Assembly: GCA_905221605.1 (NCBI GenBank)
Contig: CAJNDS010001868.1
Coordinates: 300,001-364,000, forward strand
Length of the DNA stretch: 64,000 nucleotides
Direction of reading: 5' to 3'
DNA from: Symbiodinium natans
Lineage: Eukaryota > Sar > Dinophyceae > Suessiales > Symbiodiniaceae
Content: more model-generated notes on this DNA
The model's database searches: none
Seen by the model: only the letters and a program-made list of their open reading frames with translations
What the model was told of the DNA's origin: nothing
The DNA itself: not shown here
Numbering within the stretch: the first letter of the stretch is position 1

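Overview
This window looks like nuclear DNA of a dinoflagellate. Thousands of copies of the plant/alveolate-type telomere heptamer TTTAGGG (or CCCTAAA) and close variants are scattered through it in both orientations. Between them lie short GC-rich islands (about 30-160 bp) that splice into recognisable protein domains on the minus strand. The joins only work if introns may start with GT, GC or GA and end in AG, usually followed by G. That relaxed donor rule is known from dinoflagellates; the species cannot be named from the sequence.

Almost everything codable belongs to what I read as one very large minus-strand gene. It enters across the right edge (>64000) and runs leftwards to about 8.6 kb. 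Reading order on the minus strand: (1) a low-complexity Gly/Pro/Thr-rich exon with 360-bp internal repeats (62.2-64.0 kb); (2) about 13 He_PIG / cadherin-like (dystroglycan-type) Ig-fold domains with the signature PLPxWLxFDxxTGxFSGTPP (42.5-62.1 kb), three of which carry a giant GGGVG-type glycine-rich insertion; (3) short exons of PAN/apple-type cysteine domains (19-41 kb) and a duplicated three-exon module I do not recognise (27-29 kb and 13-15.6 kb); (4) a single hydrophobic membrane-spanning exon (12.6 kb); (5) short charged exons of a presumed cytoplasmic tail (8.6-12.4 kb). The picture is a type I-like giant surface or adhesion protein. The terminal exon is unsure.

The He_PIG half grew by tandem duplication: a ~4.4-kb unit twice (41.9-46.35 and 46.36-50.7 kb) and a ~3.2-kb unit nearly three times (50.7-58.3 kb).

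The introns are the most unusual part. In many of them the 5' end (minus-strand sense) carries a TTTAGGG array and the 3' end a CCCTAAA array, often within 5-40 nt of the splice sites. The two ends could pair and bring the splice sites together. The introns also hold palindromic MITE-like elements of at least six families, variant telomere-like arrays of 7-12 bp period, homopolymer tracts and AT-rich patches.

The left 8.6 kb is repeat-rich with only weak coding islands. I saw no tRNA, rRNA, CRISPR array or bacterial-type operon. Exon limits were derived by eye from splice phase and paralogue alignment and may be off by a few bases.
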